From: Adenophora triphylla var. japonica
Lineage: Eukaryota; Streptophyta; Magnoliopsida; Asterales; Campanulaceae
Assembly (NCBI GenBank): GCA_022495995.1
Contig: JAFEMH010000754.1
Span: 434,001-498,000 of the forward strand
Direction: 5' to 3'
Length of the DNA stretch: 64,000 nucleotides
Positions within the stretch are counted from its first letter, which is position 1. Each line of letters starts with the position of its first letter. This document shows positions 23,240 through 33,585 of this stretch, piece after piece. The notes beneath the pieces are model-generated. The model ran no database searches and was not told the DNA's origin. It worked only from the letters and a program-made list of their open reading frames with translations. Position numbers and translations under genes: made by a program.

Positions 23240-23340
23240 CTGATTGAAGAGGAGAGGAAATTTTACGGTGGTGGCGAGACGAGAGCGCCGACGAAGCTCA
23301 ACGCAATTTTCGTGTTCCGGCGCCTGAAAGGGGGAGTGGG
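23240..23340 (-). promoter_or_regulatory. 5' UTR exon of the cullin gene
   Basis: On the minus strand GC-richer leader sequence (with CGTCGGCGCTCTCGTCTCG) ends at a CAATCAG|GTCATC donor at 23240. The next exon starts at 22984, two bases before the ATG. A non-coding first exon is common in plant CUL1 genes. The island of GC-rich sequence supports a real transcription start. Confidence 0.6.
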
Positions 23341-23568
23341 TTTATGCCTTTTAAAAGTGCGATCAAAGTAAAGGCACACTAGGACTCCAACGTACATGCC
23401 TATACTTATATAGGCAGGCACGCCACTCGCGCACAGGATTTTGTCATCAATGATTTAAAACGCCGCGTTTCGGATACCTCCTATTCTCCCTCCAAAACAT
23501 CACCACCCTTTCCAAATTTCCTAGAACGAATTAAATTTATACTTTCTCTTTCTTATTACAATCTAGTA
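23341..23568. other. Presumed cullin promoter region
   Basis: Upstream of the leader the minus strand has CTTTTAAAAGGC near 23350, a weak TATA-like word. No other regulatory motif is clear. Confidence 0.3.
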
Positions 23569-23850
23569 CTCCCTCCGTCCCCCTATAGTTGACACCCAAG
23601 GAGTGGGCACGGAAACTAAAAAGAAACAATTAAATAAAGAAAATGTGTGGTAAAAAATGAAGAGAGAGAATGAGTGGGATAAATAGTAGTGTTGGTTGAA
23701 TAAATTGAGTGATGAAAAATAAAGAGAGAGAATGAGTGGTGGGGTCCATTAATATAAAAATATAAAAACTTGGTTATTTTTGGAAGGTGTCAAGTGAAGT
23801 GGGACGGCCCAAAATGAAAAGAAGTATCAAGTATAGTGGGACGGAGGGAG
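23569..23850. mobile_element. Stowaway-like MITE, family 2
   Basis: Ends CTCCCTCCGTCCC and GGGACGGAGGGAG, flanked by TA. The inside has two GAGAGAGAATGAGTG repeats. No coding capacity. Confidence 0.85.
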
Positions 23851-24020
23851 TATAGTATAAATTACAGCTTCACTATCTACAGTGCAATGAACAGTATCAA
23901 ATGTCAAATTTTCCATTTTGCCCTCATACATTTGTCTCTTTCCCATTTTGCCCTTTAAAAAAAAAACGTGTCCTCGGACATGCACTTATTCTAGTGTATA
24001 TATACTCTTGAGAGTGTATA

Positions 24021-24255
24021 CTCCCTCCGTCCCGAAAAAATGCGCATAAAATAGGATGGTACAAAAATTAAGGTAAAAGGTGAAAAAGGTGATGTGTTGT
24101 GAGTGTAGATAGTTGGATAGAAGAGAGAAAGTGGAGTAAGTGGGTAATTGTTGTGAGTAGAGACAAGTGGATCACATTTCTATTTTGAGACTTTGCAGAT
24201 TATTGTGGGACGCCCAAAAGGTATCTTTTTGCATATTATTGTAAAACGGAGAAAG
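24021..24255. mobile_element. Stowaway-like MITE, family 3
   Basis: Starts CTCCCTCCGTCCC and ends AACGGAGAAAG, flanked by TA. Interior words such as GTGAGTAGAGACAAGTGG are shared loosely with neighbouring MITEs. A long (AT)n tract begins 15 bp to the right. Confidence 0.7.
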
Positions 24256-24266
24256 TATGACTTAAG

Positions 24267-24389
<123 letters not shown>

Positions 24390-24597
24390 GAAGTATTAGG
24401 AAAGAGAAAAGGATTGTGAGTATGATATGTGAGAATGATTTGCAAGTGAGACACACAATTTAAGTGTGTGAGTATAATAAGTAAGATATGAGTAGTATAT
24501 TAATGATATCATTATTAATGATATCATTTTGGAAAAGTAGGATCAATAGAACGCCCAAATGAAAAGTTTTTGCACATTGTTATTGTTATGAGACATA

Positions 24598-24875
24598 CTC
24601 CTTCCGTCCCAACATAAGCTTTCCCTTTTTGGTTTTGCACGCAAATTAAGAAAAATAGATGGGAAGAAAAAATGTTATGAGTGTAATTTGAAAATAGGAG
24701 AGAGAATGAGTGGATGGAATAGTAAATTATAATGGTGTTGTGAGTATTAAAATAATGTAGGAGAGAGAATGAGTGAAGGAAATAGTAAAGATTCTATGCT
24801 AAAAAAGGAAAGTGAAAGCTTTTAACGGGACATCCAAAATAGCAAAATGTAAAGTTTTTACTGGGACAGAGGGAG
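24598..24875. mobile_element. Stowaway-like MITE, family 2 relative
   Basis: Ends CTCCTTCCGTCCC and GGGACAGAGGGAG with TA on both sides. The interior has two copies of a GAGAGAATGAGTG(G/A) word, as in the MITE at 23569. Confidence 0.8.
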
Positions 24876-24972
24876 TATGAAGTATTATTTAACTTTGTTT
24901 TATGCAATATGATTTATGAAAAAATATCAAAAGCATTCATAATTTTATTTTTCCTATAAATAAAATCCAATA

Positions 24973-25248
24973 CACCATCCGTCTCATTTCAAGCTTCACT
25001 TTTTGCCAAAATGGATGTCCGTTAAAAGCTTCACCTTTCCTAAAATAGCAAAGAATCTTTACTATTCCACCCACTAATTCTCTCTCCCATTTCACTATTA
25101 TACTAACAACACTTTTCAAATTTACTATTTCCTCCACTCATTCTCTCTCCTATTTTACTTTTACACTCACAACATTTTTTCTTCCCATCTATTTTCTTAA
25201 TTTGCGTGATTTGAAAAAAGTGTGAACCATGAAATGAGACGGAGGGAG
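24973..25248. mobile_element. Stowaway-like MITE, inverted relative of 24598-24875
   Basis: Ends CACCATCCGTCTCA and TGAGACGGAGGGAG flanked by TA. The interior CTCATTCTCTCTCC words are the complement of those in the neighbouring MITE, so it lies in opposite orientation. Confidence 0.8.
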
Positions 25249-25255
25249 TATTATA

Positions 25256-25363
25256 CAACCTCTGTCCCAGCTCCCTGAGAACTTATTTACTTTTATACTC
25301 ATAACACGTGATTCTACTACTTTTTCTTAATCATCGATGCTCATTGAGTTGGAACGGATGGAG
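25256..25363. mobile_element. Short Stowaway-like MITE remnant
   Basis: Only ~108 bp between CAACCTCTGTCCC and GGAACGGATGGAG, abutting the previous MITE with 7 bp between them; internally deleted. Confidence 0.6.
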
Positions 25364-25560
25364 TATATGTTATACACACTTCTTCATTCATCCTTTCTCT
25401 CTATAAACTTAAGCAAAAATTCATATTAATCTTTTCGATTATAAATAATTACGCAAACAATTCTTATATATCTGAAAATGATATGGATCATGCTTAGCTC
25501 AAGAAAATGTTGGGCAACAATCCTAATTTCATATGCATTTAATTTTTGTAATCTACTATA
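25364..25560. other. AT-rich spacer between MITEs
   Basis: Nothing recognised. Confidence 0.5.
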
Positions 25561-25795
25561 CTCCCTCCGTCCCATTACAAACCGGAAAGTTGGTCAACTG
25601 TTGATCATCTTTGACCAATAATTTATGAATATCTAGATATTTTTTTGTAATTTTAAAAATTGTTATTGCTTCACCATTAGAAATACTATCAATAACTTTT
25701 TTTAGAATTACAAAAAAATATCTAGATATTCATAAATTATTGGTCAAAGATGGTCAACAGTTGACCAACTTTCCGGTTTGTAATGGGACGGAGGG
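25561..25795. mobile_element. Stowaway-like MITE, highly palindromic
   Basis: Ends CTCCCTCCGTCCC and GGGACGGAGGG. The arms AAAGTTGGTCAACTGTTG and the complement are nearly perfect over ~110 bp, with a short central loop, so the copy is young. Confidence 0.88.
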
Positions 25796-25796
25796 T

Positions 25797-26805
25797 AGTA
25801 TATAATAGCAAACGTTTTTCAAGCTCCTAGAAAATTCCAAATGGCACAATATCATTGGTCAATCTTTTCATCATCCACCAATCACAATCATCCATTTGAA
25901 ATTCAATTAGTAACTTCTAAATTTATAGGGGTTGATTTTTAAAATTAACCCCATTAGTCTCCACGGTGAATTATAAAAAAATTGCTCTTAAACAGTAGCA
26001 AAAATAAAAAAAAAAAACTTGATTATTTATTTTAAATCGTACCATTTAATTATGCAGTACTACTTTTATTTTATTTTTTTAATCTTTAAAAGAATAAAGA
26101 TTTATAGTATTGTATATATAACTAAGTAGATCACATATTATCAAACATAAATTAAAGTCGTATATGTATAATCACCAATTATATTTGATTTATGATTTAT
26201 TTGTAAAATTTTTAAATTTGAGTTTGTTAATTGTTAATTCGAAAATTAATAAATGTAAAATTAGAAATTTAATTTTCAATTTTCAAATTTTTGTTTCAAA
26301 TCTACTATATATAATAGCAAAAGATGTTCATGTTCCTAGAAAACTCCAAGTGGCACAATATCATTGGTCAATCTTTCCATCATCCACCAATCACAATCAT
26401 CTATTTGAAATTAAATTATTAACTTTTAAAATTTATAGGGGTTGATTTTTAAAATTAACCCCATTAGTCTCCAAAGTGAATTACAAAAAAATTGCTCTTA
26501 AAAAGTAGCAAAAATAAAAAAACTTGATTTTTTATTTTAAATCGTACCATTTAATTATGCAATACCACTTTTGTTTTTTATTTTTAATCTTTAAAAGAAT
26601 AAAGATTTATAGTATTGTATATATAACTAAGTAGATCACATATTATCAAACATAAATTAAAGTCGTATACGTATAATCACCATTTAGATTTGATTTATGA
26701 TTTATTTGTGAAATTCTTAAATTTGCGTTTGTTAATTGTTAATTCGAAAATTAATAAATGTAAAATTAGAAATTTAATTTTCAAATTTTAAATTTTTGTT
26801 TCAAA
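25797..26805 (+). repeat. Helitron-terminus tandem units 1 and 2
   Basis: Two ~505-bp units (starts 25797 and 26301) belong to the family that recurs at 33.6-36.5 and 39.5-41.2 kb. Each begins with (T)CTACTATATATAATAGC or a variant and carries ATCATTGGTCAATCTTTCC, GGGGTTGATTTTTAAAATTA and AAATCGTACCATTTAATTA in the same order. No unit contains a Helitron 3' hairpin. The small open frame MIYDLFVKFLNLRLLIVNSK seen in several units is AT-driven and broken in others. Confidence 0.85.
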
Positions 26806-26860
<55 letters not shown>

Positions 26861-26984
26861 GTTGGTGAGGAGGGTTATGGCTTCGCCACGTGGACAAGTT
26901 TAGGTAAACTCTTGATTTTGGAAAAGTCACGTCATCACTATCCCAAAATCTATATGACTTTTGGTATTCTCCTTATTAGCTAAT

Positions 26985-27493
26985 ACTATTAGTTAATAAT
27001 AATAGTTATTATATAGGTTAACTATTACTATTAATAGTATTAGTTAACTATAATAGTTACTTTATAAGTTAACTATTACTATTAATTGTATTAGTTAATT
27101 ATAATAGTTACTATATATGTTAACTATTACTATTAATTGTATTAGTTAACTATAATAGTTACTATATAAGTTAACTATTACTATTAATAGTATTAATTAA
27201 CTATAATAGTTACTATATATGTTAACTATTACTATTAATTGTATTAGTTAACTATAATAGTTACTATATATGTTAACTATTACTATTAATAGTATTAGTT
27301 AACTATAATAGTTACTATATATGTTAACTATTACTATTAATTGTATTAGTTAACTATAATAGTTACTATATAAGTTAACTATTACTATTAATAGTATTAG
27401 TTAACTATAATAGTTACTATATATGTTAACTATTACTATTAATAGTATTAATTAACTATAATAGTTACTTTATAAGTTAACTATTACTATTAA
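26985..27493. repeat. 51-bp minisatellite, left part (~10 units)
   Basis: Units start at 27041, 27092, 27143 and so on, 51 bp apart. Each contains TTAACTATAATAGTTACTAT and TTAACTATTACTATTAAT, which are near inverse copies, so single units can fold. Continues at 32715-33060 after the nested element. Confidence 0.92.
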
Positions 27494-27529
27494 CTAGTAT
27501 AACACCCGTGCGTTAAATGCACGACCAAA

Positions 27530-28379
27530 AAACTTTGTCAAATTACAAGAACTAAATAAAAAATCATTATAACTTTAAATATTGTTGTAGTTTTTTTTTT
27601 AATGAAAGGTATTTATAAAAATGTACATTGTTGCATTAATAATAAAACTAACAAAATTTGATATATTTTCTTTTGGAACCATGCCTTGCGACGGAGGAAG
27701 AACAACAGTCATGTAGGCTTGAGGAGTCTGCAAGAGAGGATCAGATTATATGTAGCTCTGGGTAGAGATCAGGCTGGAAGTCCACCTATGTAGTGTGCAC
27801 CAGATGAAGGAAGAGCTGACTGCATGGGAGTTTCATCTGCTGCAGCCTGCGGATGATGGAATTCGCAAGCAATTCCAAATTTACATGATCTAGTTCGTAA
27901 ATAATGAGGACATGGCCTCTCACCCTAAAAAAATTTTAGTAAAAGTTTTCACCTTCAAGAATTATGCTTTTCATGTGGAAAAAAAAAACCCTTCTACACA
28001 GGCAATAGAAGTGGAGGAAAATAAACACATGTCGCATGGGTAGCCCCATCATGTTTAATAAGATTTGTCCAGCACCATGCCTGTCTCGAGGATGGTGATA
28101 CTTACATGTCGATCCATATTTGCAAGTCCTTGTCTTCAGAAAGTACTGAAACGGACAATTATTATTAGAAAAGGTATCCAGAATCCTTCTAGAGCAGTTT
28201 CATAATTAGTGATAGCAAGAAAAGGAGCTACCTTCCAATTAAGTACTAAAACACTTAACATTTAAGCATTCGGTATCCACTTAAGTTTGAGATAATTGTT
28301 GTCCTATATTTAAGTTACTACGGCCTAACTTTAGTACCTAATTAAATGCACTTAATAGTTAATAGTACTACTTCGTCTG
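27530..28379. other. Unassigned Helitron interior
   Basis: Contains a region of higher GC (27680-27930) whose plus-strand translation is interrupted by several stops; no family recognised. The rest is AT-rich. Confidence 0.4.
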
Positions 28380-28707
28380 TCATATTCAAACAGTCACTGA
28401 GATTCATCTTCACAAGACTATTGCTCTTAAGAAGAGGGAGAAGGCCAGCATTAGTTATTGTGGAGAGTCTGCTTAGGTCAAGATGATGTAATTGGGGGCA
28501 TAATCATCCAACAATTTCCAAGCTAGCACTGCCAAACCGTAGGCAGTTTCGGATTGTCAAGGACCGGAGAGATTCACAAGGAGAGATCACAGCCATTTTC
28601 GGGGCGGAATACCTAATTCCCATGTACTTGAAAAGGGAAAGCGACTTCAAATTCGATTTACAGTTTGATAGTACATCAAACTGCAATAGCAGCAAGCCTA
28701 ATATCAC
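28380..28707 (-). pseudogene. EBF-type F-box protein, C-terminal leucine-rich-repeat fragment
   Basis: On the minus strand it starts with SDIRLAAIAV, a segment from the N-terminal third of EIN3-binding F-box proteins, then jumps to LKSLSLFKYMGI, SPCESLRSLTIRNC, GSASLEIVG and, after a stop, LCPQLHHLDLSRLSTITNAG and SLVKMNLSDC, all from the late leucine-rich repeats. About 300 residues between them are deleted. EBF1/2 are the SCF specificity subunits that degrade EIN3/EIL1 in ethylene signalling. The fragment has stops and is part of the Helitron cargo. Confidence 0.8.
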
Positions 28708-30205
28708 TTACACGTAGAGGCATTTCTTGATGTTGGTTGAGTGAAGTGACTAAAGATAGACTATGAGATACCGTGTGTTTGTAAAAATTTAGTTTCTTGG
28801 AGAAGCATGAAACAGAGTGTGGTGGCAAAGACACTCTCTCTTTTAGTGTTATTGGCCAATTGCATATGAACCCCACAACATACTAACCACTTGCAACAAA
28901 TTTGAGCATCCTTTCTTTCCAAAAGAAAAACATATTTGACCATGTGTAAAGCACCCACCAAACCGAACACATCCAACTCATAACGAATATCAAAGAAGAG
29001 ACATCAAAACCTCCCGGTAACTAAGTAATGTATGAGGTGCTCGTGCTCATTATAGCTCGAACAAAACACACAAATATCAAAAGGTTTACCTTTTTTAGCT
29101 TGTGCATGTCAATCAATATTCAGCTGAGCACAAGAAATCGGGCAAAAGCTTGGGGCTTATATAGGACCTTAAATTTCTAAATAATAGGCTATCCATATTC
29201 AACATCTTCCAAGGGTTTTAATGAGTGACTTTACCCAAACAAAACTGATCATAAAATACAAGATGCATGTCCTTGGGATCAAAAGAAACTGATCAAGCAT
29301 GGTAATAACACCTTGAGCATACATATTCCTAAAAGAAGTGAAAGGTTATGCCACATACGTGGTTCATTTTCTGGTTCATAATTTGTTTCATTGGTTTCAA
29401 CCCCTTAACCCCCCCCACACACACTTTTTGATTCACCCATAAGAAAACCAAGAAAAAAGAAAAAAAAAACACTAACCACCAAAGAGACCTTCAATGAAAT
29501 ACGTCCAAAAGTTAAAACGAAAAGGGGAGCACTATCAGAAGTAATCTTATCTTCACATCAATGTTTTCATTGGCAAATTTGCTTTTGACATTCATATAAG
29601 CTAATGTTAGGCCTAAGATAAGCATGTCTTTGTTGAACACATGTGCAATGACTCTACTTCTGTTTTATTAATAACTGGAATATAACAATGCATGTTCTTG
29701 ATGTTTTTAAGGCTATGCATGGCACTCGGTATGTGTTTGGGTGCAATGGCCATGTGCCACTCGCCGGAACACGTCAAGGCCAACACCCACCGCGTGTCCA
29801 CACTTGGCACGTGTGTGGCATTGCCCAAATTTTTTCACCAAGCCATGAGCAATGGCAACCAAAACGTGTGCCCTTGATATTTTTCTGTTGGTCACGTTTA
29901 CATTGAATTTTCATTTCATTCATTTCATGCCAACTGATAATAACGCCCTTTTAAAAATTTTAGATCCTAAGCAAGATAAGGTTGAAGGTAGGGGCATCAT
30001 AGGTGTTGCAGAGCCTGAAACGCAACTCTACGAGGGCATGCCCGATCAACGATCCTACCAGAACAAATAACATTCTTATCCCACCACATTTGAAATGTGA
30101 TGCCGAAACAAACGAGTTAGCTTGTATATTCTTGATTTTATGGTTCATTTAATTGTCAACCTAAGGAAGATCATCTATAGTTAAGAAGTCTTGGCAAAGG
30201 CATAC
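28708..30205. other. Helitron interior of unknown origin
   Basis: Includes a C-rich run (29403-29420) and a GC-richer patch at 29690-29880 with short frames on both strands but no recognised domain. It may be further captured, decayed gene sequence. Confidence 0.35.
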
Positions 30206-30280
30206 CTCCCCACCAAAATCTGCATGTCCAGGTGTATCAACCATGCTGAGCTCATGTTCTTTCCATGGAATTGATGTGAC
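30206..30280 (-). pseudogene. Captured TypA/BipA GTPase exon
   Basis: A 25-codon exon with acceptor TTGCAG at 30281-30286 and donor GAG|GTATGC at 30205 encodes VTSIPWKEHELSMVDTPGHA then DFGGE. The DTPGHADF box is motif G3 of translational GTPases, and the preceding words fit BipA/TypA rather than EF-Tu, EF-G or LepA. TypA is a ribosome-associated GTPase, chloroplast-targeted in plants. It lies directly downstream of EBF exon sequence in the same orientation, so the two genes were joined by capture. Confidence 0.8.
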
Positions 30281-30354
30281 CTGCAATAGTAGAGAAATTA
30301 TTAAATACCAAGTCCAAGAAGCAATTGAGCAACTAAAATATGCACAACATAGAG

Positions 30355-31004
30355 CAATAACACCATGGTTTGAATTTAAAGGGCAGTGGGAAAGATCGAG
30401 CTTTTCCAACAAATGGCACTCCTTAGCAATCTCAATCAAACCCTCATCCCCAAAAGAAGGAACATTCCATAAAGAAGAAGTCTTAGCGAAGGGCAGCCAC
30501 TAGCAATGGCTGAGAGCCCAATATCAGTAACTCTATTGCTGCCACGGACCAAAAGCTTCCCAAGCCCCCCACGAGTGGCAGTTCCAACTGCAATAGCAGC
30601 AAGCCTAATATCACTTGCTTTCTTCCCCTCCACACACCTAGTAAGAAACCCATCAACTTCATCCTCATTTGTAACCATTAGAGTATCTTCTTCTACACTT
30701 TTCTTGGCTATGATTTCTGAGTTGTTAACACTGCTCAAAAGCATAAGCCAATGCTTGGAAACACAAGCGGCTGAGCTCCTTTCCTGACCACCGGGCAATC
30801 GTCTGAATATCTCGAAAAGACATTCATCTGGAAGGACTTCGATAGATGGCATCTTTTCTTCCTCAAACATGAGGACATACGGGCTGCTGATTCTTGCCCG
30901 CTTGCGAGGAGGACAGTAAAGATCTGCAACATGAGAGCCAACGGGAAATAGGAGGCTTGAATCCATGGAACACAATGAGCCTGAGGTACAAAATTCATCA
31001 TCAC
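30355..31004 (-). pseudogene. EBF-type F-box protein, N-terminal fragment with F-box
   Basis: The exon starts after TTTTCAG at 31004 with GDDEFCTSGSL and continues through LFPVGSHVADLYCPPRKRAR, the F-box (IEVLPDECLFEIFRRLPGGQ, then SAACVSKHWL) and the first repeat (KKASDIRLAAIAVGTATRGG, LLVRGSNRVTDIGLSAIA). After GCPSLR a frameshift (about 30490) separates it from SSLWNVPSFGDEGLIEIAKE and CHLLEKLDLSHCPL. Homology ends near 30355, where TypA-related sequence takes over. It is the 5' half of an EBF1/2 gene; the first exon is not found, as a MULE-type element sits in the preceding intron. Not translatable as a whole protein. Confidence 0.85.
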
Positions 31005-31128
31005 CTGAAAACCCAATAACATCAAATCAGAATTTCTGCCTATTGTAATCACAAAACCATATATTTTCCATTTCCAGAAGCATAACATGACTTAAAATCA
31101 AACTCCATTTCAGTCAAAGTTGAATAAA

Positions 31129-31862
31129 GAGAATTGTTATTTACCCCCGCATTATTAATCAATACCCCCGCAATACTAAGTCTACCCAATATTCAACCCT
31201 AATCACACCACCCCTCTCCCTATTTTACCCCTTTCTTCTTCAGCCTACCCACCCACCCCCCATTCTCCAGCTACAACACTCCACCACGATTTTCCTCCCC
31301 CAAACCACCACCATCATCTTCCTGCTCTCCGGCCCTCTCCACAAAACCTCCCCCTACTACTCCGGCGCTACCTACTACCCTTCTCTCACAACCCATCTTA
31401 AACCCTTAGAAATCTAATTTCAATATATCATTCAATCATTCTCTCACCTTTTTAAATCATCAAATTTGTTAAGGCTTACCTTCGAATTGGAAACTGTTGA
31501 TTAGTTATAAAGAAGATGTCAAGTAGCAAGCCATATGTTGCCACCGGCATCGGAGAAGAATTTTACAGATCTGGAGCAAATCTGGGGGGACGATTATGGC
31601 ATGTACAGAGATTATTACCTCTGGATTCTAGCTTTAGATTGATATTAAGGTCTCTAAGACGCTCTTATAACTGGGCCAAAATCAATTTTTTGTAGCTGGT
31701 ATTGGAGTTGTTCTTGAGAGAGGCCGGAGAGGAAGATGATGGATAGGCTGAAGAAGAAAGGGGTAAAATAGGGAGAGGGGTGGTGCGACTAGGGTTGAAT
31801 ATTGGGTAGACTTAGCTTTGCGGGGGTATTGAGTAATATTGCGGGGGTAAATAACAATTCTC
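31129..31862. mobile_element. Non-autonomous MULE-type element with 9-bp target duplication
   Basis: About 100-bp terminal inverted repeats: GAGAATTGTTATTTACCCCC at the left and its complement GGGGGTAAATAACAATTCTC at the right. The 9-bp direct repeat TTGAATAAA flanks the element exactly (31120-31128 and 31863-31871), diagnostic for Mutator-like elements. The 734-bp interior has a CT/CA-rich stretch and no transposase. It inserted into intron sequence of the captured EBF fragment. Confidence 0.9.
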
Positions 31863-31871
31863 TTGAATAAA

Positions 31872-32714
31872 ACCTAGATGCATCAATTCCTTAGGGCTGA
31901 ATTAGAATTTCCTATCACAACATAATCTTTTATGCATCAATTCCTTAGGGCTGAATTAGATGCATTTCGGATTAAAACAACTTCCCGAATTGACAAAAAT
32001 ACCAACATAATAATCTAAACTAATCCAAATATCCTGAAATTTGAGAAAACTAAATCAAGAACAAAATTGTATCAATCAACCAAATTCAGAACTATTTCAA
32101 TCAAATACCAAAATTCAAGGTCAACCCACAAACCAAGATCATCCAAATCAAAATACCCAAAAAAAAAACAAATTTCAAGAAAAGCAAACTCGCCACTGTA
32201 ATTGACAAGAGTAGGCATCTCTCCTCAAATGAAAAACCCACAAGACCAAATCCGATCAAATCAATCACCACCAACACAGCAACAAAGAAGATGAGCAGAA
32301 ACTTGTATGAACCCACGATTAAATCAAGCATTTACAGATGAAAAAAAAACCCACACGGTAGGAGAGAAGAGAGAGAGAGAGTCGTGGAGGCGGCCATGGA
32401 AGAAGAGAGAGAGAGAGGCAAAAACAACCATGGCACAAACGAGATAGGGGGATGTGACGACGACTTTGTTGTAGATGAGGGCCGAGATATTTTTGGGGAA
32501 GAGGGAGCGTTGCCTTGAGACGGGGATGTTTTTTGGGAAGAGAAAGTGATGCCTTGAGAGGAGATAGAGTGATGCCCGAAGAAGAGAGAGAGAGAGGCGG
32601 TGGCAGCCATGGAAGGTGAGGCGACATGAGATTTTACTATTCTACTAGAATGTTCCAAATGTAGGCGATAAAATGATTGTGCCAAAGTGACTTCACTTGT
32701 TATTTAGTAATAAA
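31872..32714. other. 5' part of the nested Helitron
   Basis: A ~30-bp direct repeat (ATGCATCAATTCCTTAGGGC) occurs at about 31880 and 31932. At 32360-32620 GA-rich tracts and short repeated words (GGGAAGAG, GATGCC) recur. No exon is recognised, though a promoter or leader of the captured gene could lie here. Confidence 0.35.
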
Positions 32715-33060
32715 TTGTATTAGTTAACTATAATAGTTACTATATATGTTAACTATTACTATTAATAGTATTAGTTAACTATAATAGTTACTATATATGT
32801 TAACTATTACTATTAATTGTATTAGTTAACTATAATAGTTACTATATAAGTTAACTATTACTATTAATAGTATTAGTTAACTATAATAGTTATTACATAT
32901 GTTAACTATTACTATTAATAATATTAATTAACTATAATAGTTACTATATATATATGCTAACTATTATTATAAATAGTATTAATTTACTATATAGGTTAAG
33001 TAATAGTATTATAGTTACAATATATGTTAACTATTACTATTAATAATATTAGTTAATCGT
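32715..33060. repeat. 51-bp minisatellite, right part (~7 units)
   Basis: Same unit and orientation as 26985-27493; the array resumes in register with the left part after the nested Helitron. Rightmost units are shorter and more diverged. Confidence 0.9.
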
Positions 33061-33066
33061 AATAGT

Positions 33067-33067
<1 letters not shown>

Positions 33068-33145
<78 letters not shown>
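33068..33145. repeat. (AT)n microsatellite
   Basis: About 38 AT repeats following the minisatellite. Confidence 0.95.
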
Positions 33146-33157
<12 letters not shown>

Positions 33158-33159
33158 AA

Positions 33160-33252
33160 AGTAGGTCGTTAATAATGTCAATGAGCATTTAGCTTAAAGA
33201 CGTACTTTTCTCGGGAAGGTTAAGGGTTGGAACCCCCTACATTGTATTTAAA
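33160..33252 (+). other. tRNA-like/SINE-like segment
   Basis: TTTAGCTTAAAGACGTAC resembles an RNA polymerase III A box, and AGGGTTGGAACCCCC, ~35 bp later, a B box (GGTTCGANNCC). The arrangement fits a tRNA-derived SINE head, but no body or tail was identified. Confidence 0.35.
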
Positions 33253-33585
33253 ATGTTGTAATTTGAAAAGAAATAGGTCGTTAGTTTTTTCATTCACTTT
33301 GTTAACGCCCATAAAAAATGTTGCATACTGACATAAATTATGACATCAAAAATAAATAACATAAAGTATGAACATCAAAAATAAAATAGCAAAAATTGCT
33401 ACATTGTTAGTCACAATGCAATTCCTATTAAACTTATGTGCAACAAAGTTATTAAAATTGAACACAATTTTTCTAACTTTATAAAGGTTAATGTTTTGAT
33501 TCATTTATAATATACTTATATTATAAAAAATAAATCATGATATTAGCAAATTAGCTTTCCGTGCGGAGCACGGGTTACCTACTTG

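Larger units (their letters stand above)
27494..32714 (-). mobile_element. Nested minus-strand Helitron carrying gene fragments
   Basis: On the minus strand its 3' end is the hairpin CGTGCATTTAACGCACG, then GGTGTTATACTAG, followed by a host T: a canonical Helitron end at 27494. The minisatellite phase is consistent with insertion between A 27493 and T 32715 (CTATTAA|TTGTATTAG). The 5' end lacks the usual TC (it reads TTTATTACTAAATAAC), so it may be decayed or truncated. Between the ends lie two pieces of an EBF-type F-box gene and one TypA/BipA exon in the same orientation as the element, which is the signature of Helitron gene capture. A small MULE-type element is nested in it at 31129-31862. 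Confidence 0.72.
26806..33585 (+). mobile_element. Candidate outer Helitron (plus strand) containing a nested insertion
   Basis: Starts TCTATATATATAT directly after a tandem unit. It ends with the hairpin CCGTGCGGAGCACGGG followed by TTACCTACTTG and T, a one-base variant of the Helitron hairpin-CTAG|T end. Internal sequence includes a 51-bp minisatellite that is split by a second insertion (27494-32714), and a tRNA-like segment near the 3' end. No helicase is found in it. The exact 5' end is uncertain because of the AT microsatellite at 26806-26857. Confidence 0.6.

Noticed and set aside
28761..28976. Possible LINE zinc-binding C-terminus on the minus strand
   Set aside because: Only a vague resemblance; the expected Cys-His pattern is not visible.
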